Assembly (NCBI RefSeq): GCF_036173125.1
Contig: NZ_CP108054.1
Span: 1,116,001-1,180,000 of the forward strand
From: Streptomyces sp. NBC_00286
GTDB lineage: Bacteria > Actinomycetota > Actinomycetes > Streptomycetales > Streptomycetaceae
Length of the DNA stretch: 64,000 bases
Direction of reading: 5' to 3'
A program made the translations under genes and the position numbers. The first letter of the stretch is position 1. Each line of letters opens with the position of its first letter. Of this stretch, positions 16,566 through 25,692 are shown piece by piece. The notes beneath the pieces were generated by a model that worked only from the letters and a program-made list of their open reading frames with translations, did not search any database and was not told the DNA's origin.

Positions 16566-19070
16566 ATGGCAGAGGTCCCGCCCCAGGCGAAATGCGTCGT
16601 CATCGGCGCCGGCATCGTCGGCAACAGCCTGGTCCACCACCTGGCCCGGCTCGGCTGGCGCGACATCGTGCAGATCGACAAGGGCCCGCTGCCCAACCCC
16701 GGTGGCTCGACCGGTCACGCCTCCAACTTCATCTTCCCCGTGGACCACTCCCGCGAGATCACGGACCTGACGCTGGACTCGATGCGGCAGTACAAGGAGC
16801 TGGGCGTCTTCACCGAGTCCGGCGGCTTCGAGATCGCGCGCACCGAGGAGCGCATGGAGGAGCTGCGCCGCCGGATGTCCAGCTCCAAGGCCTGGGGCAT
16901 CGAGTCGCACCTGGTCGACCCCGCCTTCGTCAAGGAGAAGGTGCCGTTCATCGAGGCCGACCAGTTCATCGGCGCCTTCTGGACCCCGAGCGTCGGCGTC
17001 GTCGACTCCCTGCGCGCCGGCACGATCATGCGCGACGGCGCCATCGAGAGCGGCGCGCTGAAGAGCGTGCCCAACGTCGAGGTGCTCGGCATGGACGTCG
17101 AGGACGGGCGGATCCGCCGGGTGCGCACGAACAAGGGCGACATCGAGGCCGAGTACGTCGTGATCGCCAGCGGCGTGTGGAGCCCGAAGCTCGGCGACAT
17201 GGCCGGCATCAAGATCCCGCTGACCCCCGCCGTCCACCAGATGATCTCCGTCGGCCCCTGCCCGCAACTGACCGGCATGCAAGGCGAGATCAACTTCCCG
17301 ATCGTCCGGGACATGGACACCTTCTGCTACGAGCGCCAGCACGGCGCCGACATGGAGGTGGGGTCCTACGCCCACCGGGCGATCCTGCACGAGCCGGAGG
17401 AGATCCCGAGCATCGAGCAGGCCAAGCTCAGCCCGACCGAAATGCCGTTCACCACCGAGGACTTCGACCCGCAGCTGGAGCAGGCCTACGAGCTGATGCC
17501 CGAGCTGCTGGGCGCCGACGGCGCGGAGATCCGGTACGCGATCAACGGCCTGCTGTCGCTGACCTGCGACGGCAACCCGATCCTCGGCGAGAGCGAGGTG
17601 AAGGGGCTGTGGACGGCGGCCGCGGTGTGGATCAAGGAGGGCCCGGGCGTCGGCCGTGCGGTCGCGGAGTGGATGACCCACGGCCACAGCGAGATCGACC
17701 TCGCGCACAGCGACATCGCCCGGTTCTACCCGCACCAGATGCGCCGCGAGCACACCCGGCTGCGTACCACCGAGTCGTTCATCAAGACGTACGGGATCGT
17801 CCACCCCGCCGAGCAGTACGAGTCCGACCGCGAGCAGCGGCTCTCCCCCATGCACGAGTCGCAGAAGAAGCTCGGTGCGGTCTTCTTCGAGGCGGTCGGC
17901 TGGGAGCGGCCGCAGTGGTACGAGTCCAACGCCGACCTCCTCGAGGTGTACGGCGACCGCGTGATGCCGCGCGAGCACGAGTGGGACGCCCGCTGGTGGA
18001 GCCCGATCATCAACGCCGAGCACCTGCGGATGCGCGAGTCCGCGGGCGTCATCGACCTGACCGCCTTCGCGCTCTTCGACATCACCGGCCCCGGCGCGCT
18101 GGACGCCGTACAGCGCACCTGCGTCGCGCAGTGCAACGTGCCGGTCGGCAAGGTGATCTACACGCCGGTACTCGACGGCAAGGGCGGATTCCGTTCCGAC
18201 CTCACCGTCATGCGCCTGGGTGAGGACCACTTCCGGGTCGTCACCGGTGGCGCGCACGGCATGGCGGACAAGAAGTGGTTCGCCGACCAGCTCGGCGACG
18301 ACGCGTCCCTGGAGGACCTCACCGACCAGGTCTCCACGATCGGGCTGTGGGGCCCGCGGGCCCGCGACATCCTCTCGCAGCTCACCGACGCGGACGTCTC
18401 CCACGACGGCTTCAAGTTCCTCAACTGCCGCGAGATCGACCTCGACGGCATCACCGTACTGGCCTCCCGGATCTCCTACGTCGGCGAGCTCGGCTGGGAG
18501 CTGTACGTCCCCTTCGACCAGGCCGCCGCGGTGTGGGACAAGCTGCTCGCGACGGGCGCGCCGCATGGCGCCCGCCCGGTCGGCATCGGCGTCTACGTGA
18601 CCACCGGGCGGCTCGAGAAGGGCTACCGGGCCTTCGGCCACGAGCTCGACGCCGAGCGCACCATCATCGAGGCGGGCATGCAGCGGCCGAAGGTGAAGGG
18701 CGCCGACTTCATCGGCAAGGAGGCCTACCTCGCCCAGCGCGCCAGTGAGCCCGCGGCAGTGCTGTGCACGCTGGCCGTCGACGACCACACCTCGGCGTCC
18801 GGGGTGAAGCGCTACATGCTCGGCGGCGAGCCGATCCTCACCCGCTCGGGCGAGGCACTGACCGACGGGCACGGGCACCACCCGTACGTCACCGCCGCCG
18901 GCTCCGCCCCCTCGCTGGGCAAGCACCTGCTGATGGCGTACCTGCCGCCCGAGGAGGCGCGGGTCGGCAACGAGCTCGCCGTCTCCTACATGGAGGAGCT
19001 CTACCCGGTGACCGTGCTCACCAACGACGCCACCCCGCCCTTCGACCCGGACAACGAGCGGATCCGCTGA
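16566..19070 (+). CDS. Folate-dependent dimethylglycine/sarcosine dehydrogenase (DAO + GcvT domains)
   Basis: 834 residues from ATG 16566 (GAAGGAGGCCGCC upstream). The N-terminal half is a D-amino-acid-oxidase-like FAD domain with VIGAGIVGNSLVHHLARLGW and GSTGHASN, where the His matches the covalent-FAD His of mammalian dimethylglycine dehydrogenase. The C-terminal half (from about residue 430) is a glycine-cleavage T/aminomethyltransferase folate domain with GVIDLTAFALFDITGPGA and GELGWELYVPFDQ, ending in GcvT_C. It would oxidise the N-methyl group of dimethylglycine and perhaps sarcosine, handing the carbon to THF and electrons to ETF. The very next genes are etfB, etfA and an ETF:quinone reductase, which supports a dehydrogenase rather than an oxidase. 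It could act on both methylated glycines, since no other candidate is nearby. Confidence 0.9.
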   Translation: MAEVPPQAKCVVIGAGIVGNSLVHHLARLGWRDIVQIDKGPLPNPGGSTGHASNFIFPVDHSREITDLTLDSMRQYKELGVFTESGGFEIARTEERMEELRRRMSSSKAWGIESHLVDPAFVKEKVPFIEADQFIGAFWTPSVGVVDSLRAGTIMRDGAIESGALKSVPNVEVLGMDVEDGRIRRVRTNKGDIEAEYVVIASGVWSPKLGDMAGIKIPLTPAVHQMISVGPCPQLTGMQGEINFPIVRDMDTFCYERQHGADMEVGSYAHRAILHEPEEIPSIEQAKLSPTEMPFTTEDFDPQLEQAYELMPELLGADGAEIRYAINGLLSLTCDGNPILGESEVKGLWTAAAVWIKEGPGVGRAVAEWMTHGHSEIDLAHSDIARFYPHQMRREHTRLRTTESFIKTYGIVHPAEQYESDREQRLSPMHESQKKLGAVFFEAVGWERPQWYESNADLLEVYGDRVMPREHEWDARWWSPIINAEHLRMRESAGVIDLTAFALFDITGPGALDAVQRTCVAQCNVPVGKVIYTPVLDGKGGFRSDLTVMRLGEDHFRVVTGGAHGMADKKWFADQLGDDASLEDLTDQVSTIGLWGPRARDILSQLTDADVSHDGFKFLNCREIDLDGITVLASRISYVGELGWELYVPFDQAAAVWDKLLATGAPHGARPVGIGVYVTTGRLEKGYRAFGHELDAERTIIEAGMQRPKVKGADFIGKEAYLAQRASEPAAVLCTLAVDDHTSASGVKRYMLGGEPILTRSGEALTDGHGHHPYVTAAGSAPSLGKHLLMAYLPPEEARVGNELAVSYMEELYPVTVLTNDATPPFDPDNERIR

Positions 19071-19119
19071 TGGCAGGGCTGTCAGTGGTCGGGCCTGTCG
19101 AGACCACGAGAGGTGAACG

Positions 19120-19890
19120 ATGACGAACGTACTGGTCTGCATCAAGCGGGTCCCCGACTCCTCCGGTGAGGTCCTGCTCACCGACGACCAGCAGGGCGTC
19201 GACGGGAGGTACGTCGGCTTCACCGTGAGCAACCACGAGAGCTGTGCGGTCGAGCTGGCGGTCCGTACCGCCGAGGCGACCGGCGGTACGGTCACGCTGC
19301 TGACGGTCGGCCCGTCCGAGGCCACCGAGCAGCTGCGGGACACGCTGGCGCTCGGCTGCCAGGCCGCCGTACTCGTGGAGGCGGAGCCCTCCCGGCTGGG
19401 GCCGGCCGACGTGGCCCGCGAGATCGCCCACGTCGTACGCGAGAAGGAGGCCGCGGGCACGACGTACGACCTGATCCTGCTCGGCAACGACGCCGCCGAC
19501 AGCGGCGACTTCCAGGTGGGCATCCGGATGGCCCACGCGCTCGGCCGACCGGTGGTCAACGGCGTGTCGACGGTCGAGGTGGCCGACGGCAACCTGACCG
19601 CCCGCGGCGACGGCCCCGGCGGTGAGGAGACCTACTCCCTGCCGCTGCCCGCCGTCGCCACCGTCCTCGAGGGCGGCGCGGAGCCGCGCTATCCGACGCT
19701 GAGGGGCCGGATGGCGGCCAAGAAGGTCGAGATCGAGACCCGGGCCCTGTCGGCCGAGCCCGCCGGAGCGAACCGGGTGCGGCTGCTGCTGCCCCCGCCC
19801 GCGCCGTCGACGGTCGAGGTGCTGGGCGAGGGCACGGAAGCGGCCGCAGCGGTCGCGAACCTGTTTGAGAAGCTGGGGGTGACCCGATGA
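19120..19890 (+). CDS. etfB: Electron transfer flavoprotein beta subunit
   Basis: 256 residues. N-terminal NVLVCIKRVPDSS and the ETF beta signature region VAREIAHVVREKEAAGTTYDLILLGNDAADSGDFQVG. GAGAGGTGAACG precedes the ATG. It forms the AMP/FAD heterodimer with EtfA and accepts electrons from the upstream dehydrogenase. The 49-bp gap to the dehydrogenase and the 4-bp overlap with etfA support one operon. Confidence 0.96.
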   Translation: MTNVLVCIKRVPDSSGEVLLTDDQQGVDGRYVGFTVSNHESCAVELAVRTAEATGGTVTLLTVGPSEATEQLRDTLALGCQAAVLVEAEPSRLGPADVAREIAHVVREKEAAGTTYDLILLGNDAADSGDFQVGIRMAHALGRPVVNGVSTVEVADGNLTARGDGPGGEETYSLPLPAVATVLEGGAEPRYPTLRGRMAAKKVEIETRALSAEPAGANRVRLLLPPPAPSTVEVLGEGTEAAAAVANLFEKLGVTR

Positions 19891-20876
19891 TTCTGGTGCT
19901 GGTCGAGACCGAGAACGGCGCCGCGAGCGAGATCTCGCTGGAGACGCTCAACTTCGCCCGCTCGCTGGCGGCCGAGGGCGGCGGCATCGCCATCCGCGCG
20001 GTCGTGATCGGCGAGGTCGAGGACCGCGACGCGCTGGCGGCCGAGCTCGGCACCCACGGGGCGGCCGAGGTCCACCACGCGGTGGGCGAGGCATTCACTT
20101 CGTACGGCGGTGCCGCTTGGGCGGCGGCTCTGCAGGCGATCCGCGAGTCGACCCGCTCCGTCGTGGTCACCGCCGCGGGCTCGCCGCGCGGCAACGAGGT
20201 GCTGGCGCATCTGGCCGCCCGGCTCGACGTGCCCATGGCCGCCAACGTGACCGCGTTCCACGGCCTGGCGCCGTTCGTGGTGACCCGGCAGGTGGTCGGC
20301 GGGGCGGCCCTGGAGGAGATGAAGCTCGACCAGCGGCCCGCGCTCTTCTCCGTCGCCGGCCACTCGTGGGCCGTATCGCCGGTGGAGGGCGCGTCACCCG
20401 CCGCTTGGGTGGAGGTGACCCCGGAGGTGGCCGAGTCCGACCTCGTATCGCGGGTCGTGTCGACCGGCACCAAGGAGGTCGACCACTCCGGCTCGCTGAA
20501 GTCCGCCAAGGTTGTGGTGGGTGCAGGGCGCGGGGCGGGGGGTCCGGAGGGCTTCGGCCCGGTCTCCGAGCTCGCCGGGCTGCTCGGCGGCGTGGTCGGG
20601 GTGTCCCGGGTGGTCACCTCGCTGGGCTGGCGGCCCCACCATGAGCAGGTCGGCCAGACCGGCTCCCGGATCAGCCCGGACCTGTACATCCCCTGCGGGA
20701 TCTCCGGTGCCATCCAGCACTGGGCGGGCTGCGCGTCGTCGAAGACGATCCTGGCGATCAATACGGATCCTGAGGCGCCGATGATGACCAAGGCGAACTA
20801 TGCCGTGGTGGGCGACATGCATGAGGTCGTGCCCGCGATCATTGATGAGCTCAAGTCGCGTGGGGTGAGCGGGTGA
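19887..20876 (+). CDS. etfA: Electron transfer flavoprotein alpha subunit
   Basis: 329 residues, start overlapping the etfB stop (ATGA). The C-terminal FAD domain has the signature EQVGQTGSRISPDLYIPCG and GISGAIQHWAGCASSKTILAIN. It carries the FAD of ETF and passes electrons to the membrane reductase encoded next. Confidence 0.97.
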   Translation: MILVLVETENGAASEISLETLNFARSLAAEGGGIAIRAVVIGEVEDRDALAAELGTHGAAEVHHAVGEAFTSYGGAAWAAALQAIRESTRSVVVTAAGSPRGNEVLAHLAARLDVPMAANVTAFHGLAPFVVTRQVVGGAALEEMKLDQRPALFSVAGHSWAVSPVEGASPAAWVEVTPEVAESDLVSRVVSTGTKEVDHSGSLKSAKVVVGAGRGAGGPEGFGPVSELAGLLGGVVGVSRVVTSLGWRPHHEQVGQTGSRISPDLYIPCGISGAIQHWAGCASSKTILAINTDPEAPMMTKANYAVVGDMHEVVPAIIDELKSRGVSG

Positions 20877-20927
20877 GGCACGCCGGCCTCGCGCGCGGCT
20901 GCTGAGTCACTCACCGCCGAGCGCTCC

Positions 20928-20985
20928 GCGCGACCAGCCACGATGGGCCGTCGATCGTCTGCGGCTCCGTCGTGGCTGGTCGCGC
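20928..20985. repeat. Streptomycete intergenic inverted repeat
   Basis: Perfect 16-bp arms (GCGCGACCAGCCACGA and its complement, 20928-20943 and 20970-20985) around a 26-nt loop, followed by CAGTTCCCCGCGCCCC. This sequence type is a familiar dispersed intergenic element in streptomycetes. It lies in the 254-bp gap between etfA and the EtfD-like gene and may attenuate or stabilise the transcript. No other gene is visible in the gap. Confidence 0.7.
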
Positions 20986-21130
20986 AGTTCCCCGCGCCCC
21001 TTTGGGGCGCAAGGGAGCCGCAGCCTCCCGCTCTGACACCACGGGAGAGCCACCCGCGCCACCCCAGCGGCCGGGTCGCGCAACGCTCCACCACGAACCC
21101 CGGCCAGAAGACCGTCCTTGAGGAGCCCTG

Positions 21131-24100
21131 ATGCAGATCTTCGCCATCGTGGCGTCGCTGGCGCTCACGCTGGCCGCGCTGTTCGTCCTGGTGCCCGCGG
21201 TCCGGAGCATGCTCCGGGTGATCCGGATGGGCGGGCCCGCGAGCCCGGGCCGTACCGACGATCCGGGCGCTCGTACGGTCACCATGCTCAAGGAGACCGT
21301 GCTGCACACCCGGATGCTCCAGTGGACCTGGGTCGGCATCATGCACTGGTTCGTGTTCGCGGCGTTCCTCTTCCTGAGCACCGCGGTGGTGGGCGCCTAC
21401 TTCCAGCTGTTCGACCCCGAGTGGGCATGGCCGATCGTGGGCCACTGGTATCCCTTCGAGTGGTTCAGCGAGTTCATCGGGGCGCTGAGCACGGTCGGCA
21501 TCGTCTGGCTGATCGTCTACCGGCAGAAGCACCACCCTCGCAGCGAGGGCCGCAGGAGCCGGTTCTTCGGCTCGACGTTCTGGCAGGCCTACTTCGTGGA
21601 GTTCCTGGCCCTGCTCGAGGGTGCGGCAATCCTGTTCATACGGGGCGCGGAGTTCCACCTCGCCGACCCTGCGCACGCGACCCGCGCGCACTTCCCGCTC
21701 TCGTCCTGGCTCGGTGAAGCGCTCTACCCAGCCGGCCAGGGCACCAACGAGAACCTCGTCTACTTCATCGCGTTCTTCAAGATCGCGCTGGCGATGGTCT
21801 GGCTGATCGTCATCGGCCGCAACCTGACCATGGGCATCGCCTGGCACCGGTTCACCGCCTGGTTCAACATCTGGTTCAAGCGTGAAGCCTCGGGCCGTAC
21901 GGCGCTGGGCGCGGTCAAGCCGCTGACCGTCGGCGGCAAGGCCATCACCTTGGATGACATCGACGACCTCGACGAGGACACCACGCTCGGGGTCGGAGCG
22001 ATCGAGGACTTCTCCTGGAAGGGCCTCCTCGACTTCACCACCTGCACGGAGTGCGGTCGCTGCCAGTCGCAGTGTCCGGCCTGGCACACCGAGAAGCCGC
22101 TCTCGCCGAAGCTGCTGATGAAGGGCCTGCGCGAGCACACCTACCTCAAGGCCGCCGGCCTGGCCGGACACACCGAGCGGGCGCTGATCGGCAAGCCCGA
22201 CGCGGGCGAGGGCTCGTACAACCCCGAGGGTGGCGACTTCGTCATCGACGCGGACGCGCTCTGGTCGTGCACGACGTGTGGCGCCTGCGTCGAGCAGTGC
22301 CCGGTCGACATCGAGCACGTCGACCACATCGTCGACATGCGCCGCTACCAGGTACTGATCGAATCGAACTTCCCCGCCGAGCTCAACCAGCTCTTCAAGT
22401 CCCTTGAGAACAGGGGCAATCCCTGGAACATGGCACCGAACGCACGCATGGACTGGGCCAAGGGCCTGCCGTTCGAGGTCAAGGAGGTCGGCAAGGACCT
22501 GGAGTCGCTGGAGTCGGTCGACTGGCTGTTCTGGGTCGGCTGCGCCGGCGCCTACGAGGACCGGGCCAAGAAGACCACCCGCGCGGTCGCCGAGCTGCTG
22601 CACATGGCCGGCGTTTCCTTCGGCGTACTCGGCAATCGCGAGACCTGCACCGGTGACTCGGCGCGCCGTGCCGGGAACGAGTTCGTCTTCCAGGGCCTGG
22701 CCCAGGAGAACATCGAGACCTTCAAGGAGTTCAAGGTCAAGAAGGTCGTCGCGACCTGCGCCCACTGCTTCAACACGCTGAAGAACGAGTACAAGGCCTT
22801 CGGCATCGAGCTCGAGGTCGTCCACCACACCCAGCTGCTGAACCGGCTCGTACGCGAGGGCAGGCTGACTCCGGTCGCCCCCGCGGCCGGCGCGAACCAG
22901 CGGTCGATCACCTACCACGACCCGTGCTACCTCGGCCGGCACAACCAGGTCTACAGCCCGCCGCGCGAACTGCTGCAGGTGGTGCCGGGCGCTTCGTACG
23001 TCGAGATGGAGCGCAACTCGGAGCGGTCCTTCTGCTGCGGGGCCGGCGGTGCCCGGATGTGGATGGAGGAGAGCATCGGAGAGCGGATCAACATGAACCG
23101 CACCACGGAGGCCGTCGACACCGGCGCCGACCAGATCGTGGTCGGCTGCCCGTTCTGCCGGGTGATGCTCTCCGACGGAGTCTCAGCCCTCCAGGCCAAG
23201 GCCGACGCCCGCGAGGAGGTAGAGGTCCTCGACGTCGCCCAGATGCTCCTCGCCTCGGTCAAGGGCGGGCCCGCGACCGAGCCCGAGAAGGCACCCGCCG
23301 CTGCTCCCACCCCCGCGGCAGCTCCGACTGCTCCAGCCGCTGCGGCTTCTACGGAGCCCGCCGCCTCCGGCGCCGCCGGGGCGTCGCTGTTCGCCCAGCC
23401 CCCAGCCGAGCCCGCCGCGCCGACTGCCCCGGGCGGCTCGCTGTTCGACGAACCGACAACCGAGCCCGCCACGGCGAGCGCCCCAGGCGGCTCACTCTTC
23501 GACGAGGCGCCCGCCGAGCCACCCGCAAAACCGACCTCCGGTGGATCGCTCTTCGACGAGCCCACGACCAAGCCCGCCACTCCGGCCACCTCGGGCGGCT
23601 CGCTCTTCGACGAAGCCTCCGCCGAGCCACCCACGCCAGCCGCCTCCGGCGGGTCACTGTTCGACGAACCGACAACCGAGCCCGCCACGGCGACCGCCCC
23701 AGGCGGCTCACTCTTCGACGAGGCGCCCGCCGAGCCACCCGCAAAACCGACCTCCGGTGGATCGCTCTTCGACGAGCCCACAACCGAGCCCGCCACGGCG
23801 ACCGCCCCGGGCAGCTCACTCTTCGACGAGGCGCCCGCCGAGCCACCCGCAAAACCGACCTCCGGTGGATCGCTCTTCGACGAGCCCACAACCGAGCCCG
23901 CCGCTCCAGCCACCCCGGGCAGCTCGCTCCTCGACGAAGCCCCGGCCGAGCCACCCGCAAAGCCGGTGTCCGGTGGATCGCTGTTCGACGAGACACCCGC
24001 CGAGCGCGCACCCTCCGGCGGCTCACTCTTCGACGAACCCACAACCGAGCCGACCTCCACGCCGACCGCCTCCGGAGGGTCGCTCTTCGACATCCCGGCC

Positions 24101-24424
24101 GACGAGGCTCCGGCGCCCGCGACCACCGGAACACCGGAGCCGACAGCCGAAGCCACCGCGAAGCCCGCAGCGTCAGGCTCCCTCTTCGACGTCGAGGAGG
24201 AGCCGGCAGCCCCGGCCGCTCCCGAGGAGTCGGAACCGGTCGCGGCCACCAGCGGCCGGTCGCTCTTCGACATCCCGGGGGCGACGCCGGCGGCTCCGGC
24301 GCCGCCCGCGGAGCCCGTCGAGGAGCCGGTGTCACAGCCCGGGCCGCAGGCCGAGGCTGCGCCGGAAGCCGAGCCGGAGCAGCATGAGGCCCCGGAGAAG
24401 CCGAAGGGCCTCTTCGACCTCTGA
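21131..24424 (+). CDS. EtfD-like membrane ETF:quinone oxidoreductase with long SLFD-repeat tail
   Basis: 1097 residues; ATG preceded by TTGAGGAG. Residues 1-240 form a NarI-like membrane domain of about five spans. A di-cluster ferredoxin domain follows with CTECGRCQSQC (from Cys305) and CTTCGACVEQC (from Cys380). Then come two HdrD/GlpC-type CCG domains with TCTGDSARRAGNE, ATCAHCFNTLKNE, HDPCYLGRHNQVY, FCCGAGGARMW and GCPFCRVML. This is the architecture of mycobacterial EtfD (Rv0338c) and Pseudomonas DgcB, which pass electrons from ETF or flavoproteins to the quinone pool. From about residue 712 to the end is a 385-residue Ala/Pro/Thr/Glu-rich tail containing about 16 (G)SLFD-type motifs and a terminal GLFDL. 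The tail has no cofactor motif and is probably disordered and cytoplasmic. Confidence 0.88.
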   Translation: MQIFAIVASLALTLAALFVLVPAVRSMLRVIRMGGPASPGRTDDPGARTVTMLKETVLHTRMLQWTWVGIMHWFVFAAFLFLSTAVVGAYFQLFDPEWAWPIVGHWYPFEWFSEFIGALSTVGIVWLIVYRQKHHPRSEGRRSRFFGSTFWQAYFVEFLALLEGAAILFIRGAEFHLADPAHATRAHFPLSSWLGEALYPAGQGTNENLVYFIAFFKIALAMVWLIVIGRNLTMGIAWHRFTAWFNIWFKREASGRTALGAVKPLTVGGKAITLDDIDDLDEDTTLGVGAIEDFSWKGLLDFTTCTECGRCQSQCPAWHTEKPLSPKLLMKGLREHTYLKAAGLAGHTERALIGKPDAGEGSYNPEGGDFVIDADALWSCTTCGACVEQCPVDIEHVDHIVDMRRYQVLIESNFPAELNQLFKSLENRGNPWNMAPNARMDWAKGLPFEVKEVGKDLESLESVDWLFWVGCAGAYEDRAKKTTRAVAELLHMAGVSFGVLGNRETCTGDSARRAGNEFVFQGLAQENIETFKEFKVKKVVATCAHCFNTLKNEYKAFGIELEVVHHTQLLNRLVREGRLTPVAPAAGANQRSITYHDPCYLGRHNQVYSPPRELLQVVPGASYVEMERNSERSFCCGAGGARMWMEESIGERINMNRTTEAVDTGADQIVVGCPFCRVMLSDGVSALQAKADAREEVEVLDVAQMLLASVKGGPATEPEKAPAAAPTPAAAPTAPAAAASTEPAASGAAGASLFAQPPAEPAAPTAPGGSLFDEPTTEPATASAPGGSLFDEAPAEPPAKPTSGGSLFDEPTTKPATPATSGGSLFDEASAEPPTPAASGGSLFDEPTTEPATATAPGGSLFDEAPAEPPAKPTSGGSLFDEPTTEPATATAPGSSLFDEAPAEPPAKPTSGGSLFDEPTTEPAAPATPGSSLLDEAPAEPPAKPVSGGSLFDETPAERAPSGGSLFDEPTTEPTSTPTASGGSLFDIPADEAPAPATTGTPEPTAEATAKPAASGSLFDVEEEPAAPAAPEESEPVAATSGRSLFDIPGATPAAPAPPAEPVEEPVSQPGPQAEAAPEAEPEQHEAPEKPKGLFDL
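23437..24424 (+). repeat. Coding tandem repeat, 54/108-bp periodicity
   Basis: The tail of the EtfD-like gene is built from 18-residue half units (about 54 bp) each carrying SGGSLFDE or PGSSLFDE, alternating between DEPTTEPA and DEAPAEPPAKP forms, so the full period is 108 bp. Near-identical copies starting CTCTTCGACGAGGCGCCCGC occur at about 23495, 23711 and 23819 (spacings 216 and 108). The DNA identity is higher than protein conservation alone requires, implying recent unequal exchange. Motifs become more divergent toward the 3' end (SLLDE, SLFDIP, SLFDVE). Confidence 0.88.
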
Positions 24425-24449
24425 TCGCTCCGACCCGACGAAAGACCGC

Positions 24450-24483
24450 GTGCCCCCATGCCGGATTCCGGCCATGGGGGCAC
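24450..24483 (+). terminator. Terminator after the etf operon
   Basis: GTGCCCCCATGCCGG and CCGGCCATGGGGGCAC pair with one bulge around ATT, 26 bp after the EtfD-like stop. The remaining 330 bp to the gntR stop hold no supportable gene; a minus-strand frame with an ELETDWEQ-like stretch near 24600 is too weak to call. Confidence 0.85.
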
Positions 24484-24815
24484 CGCTCGTCCAGGCTGAC
24501 GCTGCGTACAACCGGCCAGCCAGGCCGGGCACACACCCAGCGGCCCAGCCACCAGCCGACCGCCCGGTGCACCCGCGAAGGCCGGGTCTCGGCCTGCTCC
24601 CAGTCGGTCTCCAACTCGCGCTCGGCAGGCTCGGCGCGGTGGGCAGCCGGTCGCGCCCGATGCGGCGCCGGCCGCGTTTCCAGGTGCGCGGCGGCCCCGC
24701 TACGTACACCGCAGCGGGTGCGCGGCAGGTCGGCGCCGCACAGCGAGGCGCAGGCGCCTACCCCGCGCAGACGGGGCCTCGGTCCGGCAGCGCCGAGCGG
24801 CGAGCTCGCGAACCG

Positions 24816-25487
24816 TCAGAGCACGCCGCGGATCTCGCGGGCGAAGCCCGCGATGTGCTCGCGGGTGAGGCGTTCGGCGCGGTCGGCGTCGCCGTCGGCT
24901 ACGGCTTCGAGCAGGTCCGCGTGCTCGGTGATGTGGTGTGCGAGGTCGGGAAGCCGGTCGATGACCAGGCACCAGATGCGGGTGGCCAGGTTGTCGTAGC
25001 GGATCAGTACGTCCTCGAGGTGCGGGTTGCCGGCCGCCTTGTAGATGAGCCGGTGCAGCGACATGTCCTGCCGCATCAGTGCGGTGCGATCACCGCCAGG
25101 GCTCTCGTGGCTTCGTACCTCGGCTGCCTTGGCCCGCAGCGCGTCACGCATGGCGCTACTGGCGTGGACGGCGGCCCGCCGTGCCGCGAACGGCATGAGC
25201 TGCTCGCGGATGTCGGAGATCGCCCCGAGCTCGGTCACGTCGATGATGGTGGCGAATGTGCCCCGGCGCGGGTACGAGACCACCAGGTGGTCGGTCTCGA
25301 GCCGCTTGAGCGCCTCGCGAACGGGCGTACGTCCGACGCCGAGCTCAGCAGCGAGCTGACTGTCGTTCATCGGCTCGCCGGGCCGGATGTCGAGCATGAC
25401 CAATCGATCCTGAAGGCGCTCATAGGCCAGGTCGGCCAATGACGTCGGCGCCGAATCAGTCGCCGGGGAAACCTCGGTGCTGCTCAT
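24816..25487 (-). CDS. GntR-family regulator (FadR/FCD subfamily)
   Basis: 223 residues from ATG 25487 (MSSTEV); the 18-residue upstream extension is less likely because GGAAGAGG precedes this ATG. Winged helix with MNDSQLAAELGVGRTPVREALKRLE (residues about 57-81), followed by an all-helical FCD effector domain with metal-ligand-type Asp/His residues (DMSLHRLIYKAAGNPHL and LAHHITEHADLLEA). It lies between the etf operon and the betaine transporter. A palindrome directly upstream and a related one before the dimethylglycine dehydrogenase suggest autoregulation and control of that operon. The ligand, perhaps dimethylglycine or sarcosine, is a guess. Confidence 0.92.
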   Translation of the reverse strand: MSSTEVSPATDSAPTSLADLAYERLQDRLVMLDIRPGEPMNDSQLAAELGVGRTPVREALKRLETDHLVVSYPRRGTFATIIDVTELGAISDIREQLMPFAARRAAVHASSAMRDALRAKAAEVRSHESPGGDRTALMRQDMSLHRLIYKAAGNPHLEDVLIRYDNLATRIWCLVIDRLPDLAHHITEHADLLEAVADGDADRAERLTREHIAGFAREIRGVL

Positions 25488-25550
25488 CTTTCGGCCGCCT
25501 CTTCCTTCGCGCGGGACGTTGGCATCAGCATCCTGGAGCATCCCGGGCCG

Positions 25551-25573
25551 CTGACATATATCAAATATATCAG
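25551..25573. promoter_or_regulatory. Candidate GntR operator before gntR
   Basis: A 23-bp palindrome from CTGACATATA to ATATATCAG with 18 of 22 arm positions symmetric, unusually AT-rich for this genome, 64 bp upstream of the gntR start. It shares TATATCAG with 16531-16538. Confidence 0.6.
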
Positions 25574-25692
25574 CTCACCGGGGTCGACATACTGACTGAC
25601 TGTACTGACTCCCTGCCCGACTCCCCACGACAGAGGCCGGCCATGCGCCGGCCGACCGCCACCAGCACACCGGCGGACCGCCACCGACACAA

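Noticed and set aside
16527..19592. 1021-codon open frame antisense to the dimethylglycine-type dehydrogenase and etfB
   Set aside because: High-GC third-position bias keeps antisense frames open. The sequence is Arg/Val/Asp-rich without any domain, while the sense strand has clear FAD and GcvT motifs.
20877..21130. Small RNA or riboswitch upstream of the EtfD-like gene
   Set aside because: The structure is a common streptomycete intergenic repeat; nothing specific to a known riboswitch class is seen.
22951..24552. 533-codon antisense frame with SKSEPP-type repeats
   Set aside because: Its repeats are the complement of the SLFD-coding repeats; it lacks a ribosome site and the sense frame is anchored by conserved Fe-S domains.
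24484..24815. Small minus-strand gene between the etf terminator and gntR
   Set aside because: One frame has a protein-like ELETDWEQ stretch but no start with a ribosome site and no recognised family.
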